From positions 124,001-188,000 of the forward strand of contig NZ_SSBL01000005.1 in NCBI RefSeq assembly GCF_004795105.1: DNA of 64,000 nt, given 5' to 3'. Positions 61,828-64,000 of this stretch are shown here, one piece after another (position 1 is the first letter of the stretch; each line of letters opens with the position of its first letter). Origin of the DNA: Streptomyces sp. A0642 (lineage in GTDB: Bacteria > Actinomycetota > Actinomycetes > Streptomycetales > Streptomycetaceae). The translations under genes were made by a program, and so were the position numbers. Under the pieces are notes generated by a model. The model did not search any database. It saw only the letters and a program-made list of their open reading frames with translations, and had not been told where the DNA came from.

Positions 61828-61923
61828 GCTCCGAGTCTGGACCCCGCCACTGACAACCGGGCCGGGCCCCGGTGAACGGCCCCGCCGGACCCCCGGTTGC
61901 GCTACCGGTGTTCCCCGGTTGCG

Positions 61924-62760
61924 CTACCGGTGTTCCGGCCGGCTCGCCTTGACCGAGTACATCAGCGGAATCCGCGGCCGCTCCGACGGGAAGCGGTAGA
62001 AGTCGTCCGACCCGCGCTCCAGCACCGGGAAGCGGGCGAAGAGCGAGGCGTCGTGCTCGTGCAGGAACTCGATCCGCAGACCGGCCGCGGCCAGCGCGGA
62101 GACCACACTGCCCACCGGGTGCTGCCATTCGACGCTGCGGTTGTGGACGGTCGGCGCGTCGAAGTCGGCGTACGTGCCCGGCGTCTCGTCCACCCACGCG
62201 TCGCGGCTGAAGTAGTCGTGCACGATGCGCGAACCGGTCGCATCGTCGAGGCAGTCGGTCAGCGGGTGGAACTCCGCCAGGTAGAGGAACCCGCCGGGCT
62301 TGACGAGCGAGGCCGCCGTCTCGGCCCAGCGGTCGATGTCGGGCAGCCAGTTCAGTGCGCCGATGCCCGTGTAGACGATGTCGTACGAGGAGTCCGGCAC
62401 CGCCACCGCGGCGTCATGGACGTCCGCGGCGACGAACGCGGCCCGGTCCGGGCCCAGGCCCAGCTCCGCGGCGAGCGCGCGGGCGGTCTCGACGGCCGGC
62501 TCGGAGAAGTCGAGGCCGACGACCTGGGCGGCGCCGTGCCGGGCCCAGGAGAGGGTGTCCACCCCGATGTGGCACTGCAGGTGCAGGAGCGTCCGGCCGG
62601 TGACGTCCCCGACCTCCGCCAGTTCGAAGTCCCGCAGGGCGTCCTTGCCCGCGCGGAAGGAGTCGAGGTCGTAGAAGTCGCTTTCGGCGTGGATGGGCAC
62701 ACGCTCATCCCACATCGCGCGGTTGGCCTCGCGCCAGTCGGCGGGTATCGGAGCAGACAT
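61924..62760 (-). CDS. Class I SAM-dependent methyltransferase
   Basis: 278 residues. SAM motif I LLHLQCHIGVDTLSWAR, post-I VVGLDFSEPAVETAR, motif II/III AAFVAADVHDA and YDIVYTGIGALNWLPDI, then LVKPGGFLYLAEFHP. Typical Methyltransf_11/25 small-molecule enzyme. ATG at 62760; TAACCT lies 7 nt upstream and no ribosome site is present, so it is probably leaderless. Substrate unknown. Divergent from the S9 peptidase, 71 bp apart. Confidence 0.93.
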   Translation of the reverse strand: MSAPIPADWREANRAMWDERVPIHAESDFYDLDSFRAGKDALRDFELAEVGDVTGRTLLHLQCHIGVDTLSWARHGAAQVVGLDFSEPAVETARALAAELGLGPDRAAFVAADVHDAAVAVPDSSYDIVYTGIGALNWLPDIDRWAETAASLVKPGGFLYLAEFHPLTDCLDDATGSRIVHDYFSRDAWVDETPGTYADFDAPTVHNRSVEWQHPVGSVVSALAAAGLRIEFLHEHDASLFARFPVLERGSDDFYRFPSERPRIPLMYSVKASRPEHR

Positions 62761-62767
62761 GTCGGCG

Positions 62768-62779
62768 AGGTTATCCACA
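62768..62779. promoter_or_regulatory. TAACCT -10 overlapping a DnaA-box-like site
   Basis: On the minus strand TAACCT (62773-62768) sits 7 nt before the methyltransferase start. On the plus strand TTATCCACA (62771-62779) is a perfect E. coli-type DnaA box. It may be a chance match. Confidence 0.35.
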
Positions 62780-62831
62780 GGCTGCGGACGACGCGACCGG
62801 ATTGTCTGCGGTCCGGCGCAGAATGGGGGGC

Positions 62832-64000
62832 ATGACTGAGAGCACTGGTTCGACGAACGGTTCCGTCCCGGCGTGGGAGCAGCGTTTCCGCGCCCCCCGG
62901 GTGTCGCTGCCCGACTGGGCGGAGGACGCGCCGGACCGCGCGCTGTTCGTCTCCAACGCGACGGGGACGTACGAGCTGTACGCATGGGACCGGTCGACGG
63001 GCGAGCAGCGCCAGGTGACCGACCGGCCGAACGGGACGACGGACGGTGTGCTGACGCCCGACGGCGAGGCCGTCTGGTGGTTCGACGACACCGACGGCGA
63101 CGAGTTCGGTGTGTGGATGCGGCAGCCGTTCCACGCCGGGAGCGCGGGAGCGGTGGACGAGCCGGCGGCTCCCGGCCTCGGGCCGTCCTACCCGGCGGGG
63201 CTCGCCATCGGGCGCGACGGGACCGCGGTGATCGGCCGTTCGACGGACGAGGACGGCACGACCGTCCACGTCGTACGGCCCGGTTCGGCGCCCGTGGAGA
63301 TCTACCGCCACCGGGAGTCGGCGGGGGTCGGCGACCTGTCGCACGACGGTTCGCTGATCGCGCTGGAGCACACCGAGCACGGCGACGCGATGCACTCCGC
63401 GCTGCGTGTGGTGCGGCCCGACGGCACGACGGTCGCGGAGCTGGACGACACCGAGGGCGGCACGAAGGAGCTCGGCCTCGCGGTCCTCGGCTTCGCACCG
63501 GTCGCCGGGGACACCCGGCTGCTGGTCGGGCACCAGCGCCGCGGCCGCTGGGAGCCGATGATCTGGGACCCGGTGGCGGGCACGGAGACGGACCTCGCCA
63601 TCGATCTGCCCGGTGACGTGGGCGCCGAGTGGTACGCGGACGGTTCCGCGCTCCTGGTGGAGCACGGCTTCGAGGCCCGCAGCGAGCTGTGGCGGTACGA
63701 GCCGGTCGCGGCCGACGGGGACCTGGTGCGGGTGGAGACGCCCGCCGGTTCGGTCTCGGGCGCCACGGCCAGGCCGGACGGCACCGTGGAGTACCTGTGG
63801 TCGTCGGCCGCCGAACCGCCCGTCGTGCGCTCCACGACCGGTGCGGTGGTGCTCGACCCGCCCGGCGCGAAGGCCCCGGCCTCCGTCCCGGTCGAGGACG
63901 TGTGGGTGGACGGGCCCGGGGGCCGGATCCACGCGCTCGTCCAGCGGCCGGCCGGTCCGGGCCAGGGCCCGTTCCCGACCGTCTTCGAGATCCACGGCGG
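62832..64000 (+). CDS. S9-family (prolyl-oligopeptidase-like) peptidase, 3' end beyond window
   Basis: Open to the window end (390 codons, no stop). The N-terminal part reads as a beta-propeller: repeated WxFDDTDGDEFG, GDLSHDGSLIAL, LGFAPVAGDTRLL and EWYADGSALLV blades. The last bases begin the alpha/beta hydrolase domain (FPTVFEIHGG, the oxyanion region). The Ser-Asp-His triad would lie outside the window. ATG at 62832 follows GGGGGG. Confidence 0.9.
   Translation, partial: MTESTGSTNGSVPAWEQRFRAPRVSLPDWAEDAPDRALFVSNATGTYELYAWDRSTGEQRQVTDRPNGTTDGVLTPDGEAVWWFDDTDGDEFGVWMRQPFHAGSAGAVDEPAAPGLGPSYPAGLAIGRDGTAVIGRSTDEDGTTVHVVRPGSAPVEIYRHRESAGVGDLSHDGSLIALEHTEHGDAMHSALRVVRPDGTTVAELDDTEGGTKELGLAVLGFAPVAGDTRLLVGHQRRGRWEPMIWDPVAGTETDLAIDLPGDVGAEWYADGSALLVEHGFEARSELWRYEPVAADGDLVRVETPAGSVSGATARPDGTVEYLWSSAAEPPVVRSTTGAVVLDPPGAKAPASVPVEDVWVDGPGGRIHALVQRPAGPGQGPFPTVFEIHG

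Noticed and set aside
62771..62779. Replication origin signal (TTATCCACA)
   Set aside because: A single box with no dnaA/dnaN neighbourhood; it overlaps a probable -10 and is likely chance.

Overview
The window is core-chromosome DNA of a Streptomyces or close relative. It has very high GC, GTG starts, overlapping ATGA/GTGA gene joints, actinobacterial families (BldG, WblA, Wbl-linked Get3-like ATPases, 6C RNA) and long GC-rich hairpin terminators. About 57 protein genes, one tRNA-Pro and one small RNA are supported. Two genes run off the window ends (a methyltransferase at the left, a prolyl-oligopeptidase-like S9 peptidase at the right).

Left part (1-14.4 kb): methyltransferase, lipoprotein and H+-pyrophosphatase; then the bldG/anti-sigma pair that controls development; a divergent MrfA-like DEAD-box helicase with a rare TTA leucine codon near its start; then a compact seven-gene Tad/Flp-pilus-type operon (CpaE-like, TadA, TadB, TadC, Flp-like, TadE-like, TadG-like) on the minus strand. 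Just upstream of that operon, also on the minus strand, is a clear 6C RNA: two hairpins with runs of 7-8 C in the loops.

Middle part (14.4-43.7 kb): housekeeping genes in an order also known from Mycobacterium tuberculosis around Rv3649-Rv3683. They are a HAD phosphatase, a degenerate Fic-like protein, a CooC-like ATPase, a polysaccharide deacetylase-like lipoprotein, a SulP-carbonic anhydrase fusion, acsA, nhaA, a holin-like membrane protein, an epoxide-hydrolase-like enzyme, a MarP-type periplasmic protease, CoA-type NUDIX, nth, a His-rich secreted copper-type protein behind two CsoR/CstR-type operators, crp, an MBL hydrolase, a second NUDIX protein, RidA, a DUF4177 protein, paired ArsA/Get3-like ATPases, wblA, a bifunctional PBP, a YqeY protein and a metallophosphoesterase. 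The block ends at tRNA-Pro(CGG).

Right part (43.7-64 kb): this looks accessory. First comes a sulfur-stress module: CstR-type repressor, three rhodanese-bearing proteins including a metallo-beta-lactamase/rhodanese fusion, and a TauE/SafE permease, with paired G/C-rich operators. Next is an arsenic module: arsC, two different ArsRs, Acr3, ArsO-like flavoprotein and a CadI/ArsI-like VOC protein. Then follow a WYL regulator/VOC gene pair around a 25-bp palindrome, a secreted GH5 mannanase with CBM2 plus a LacI regulator, three cobalamin genes (cobH, cobK, cbiD), a secreted SGNH esterase, a SnoaL-like protein, a methyltransferase and the truncated S9 peptidase. Two unrelated tandem repeats, both with a 34-bp period, lie in this part. 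No CRISPR array, transposase, integrase or rRNA was found.
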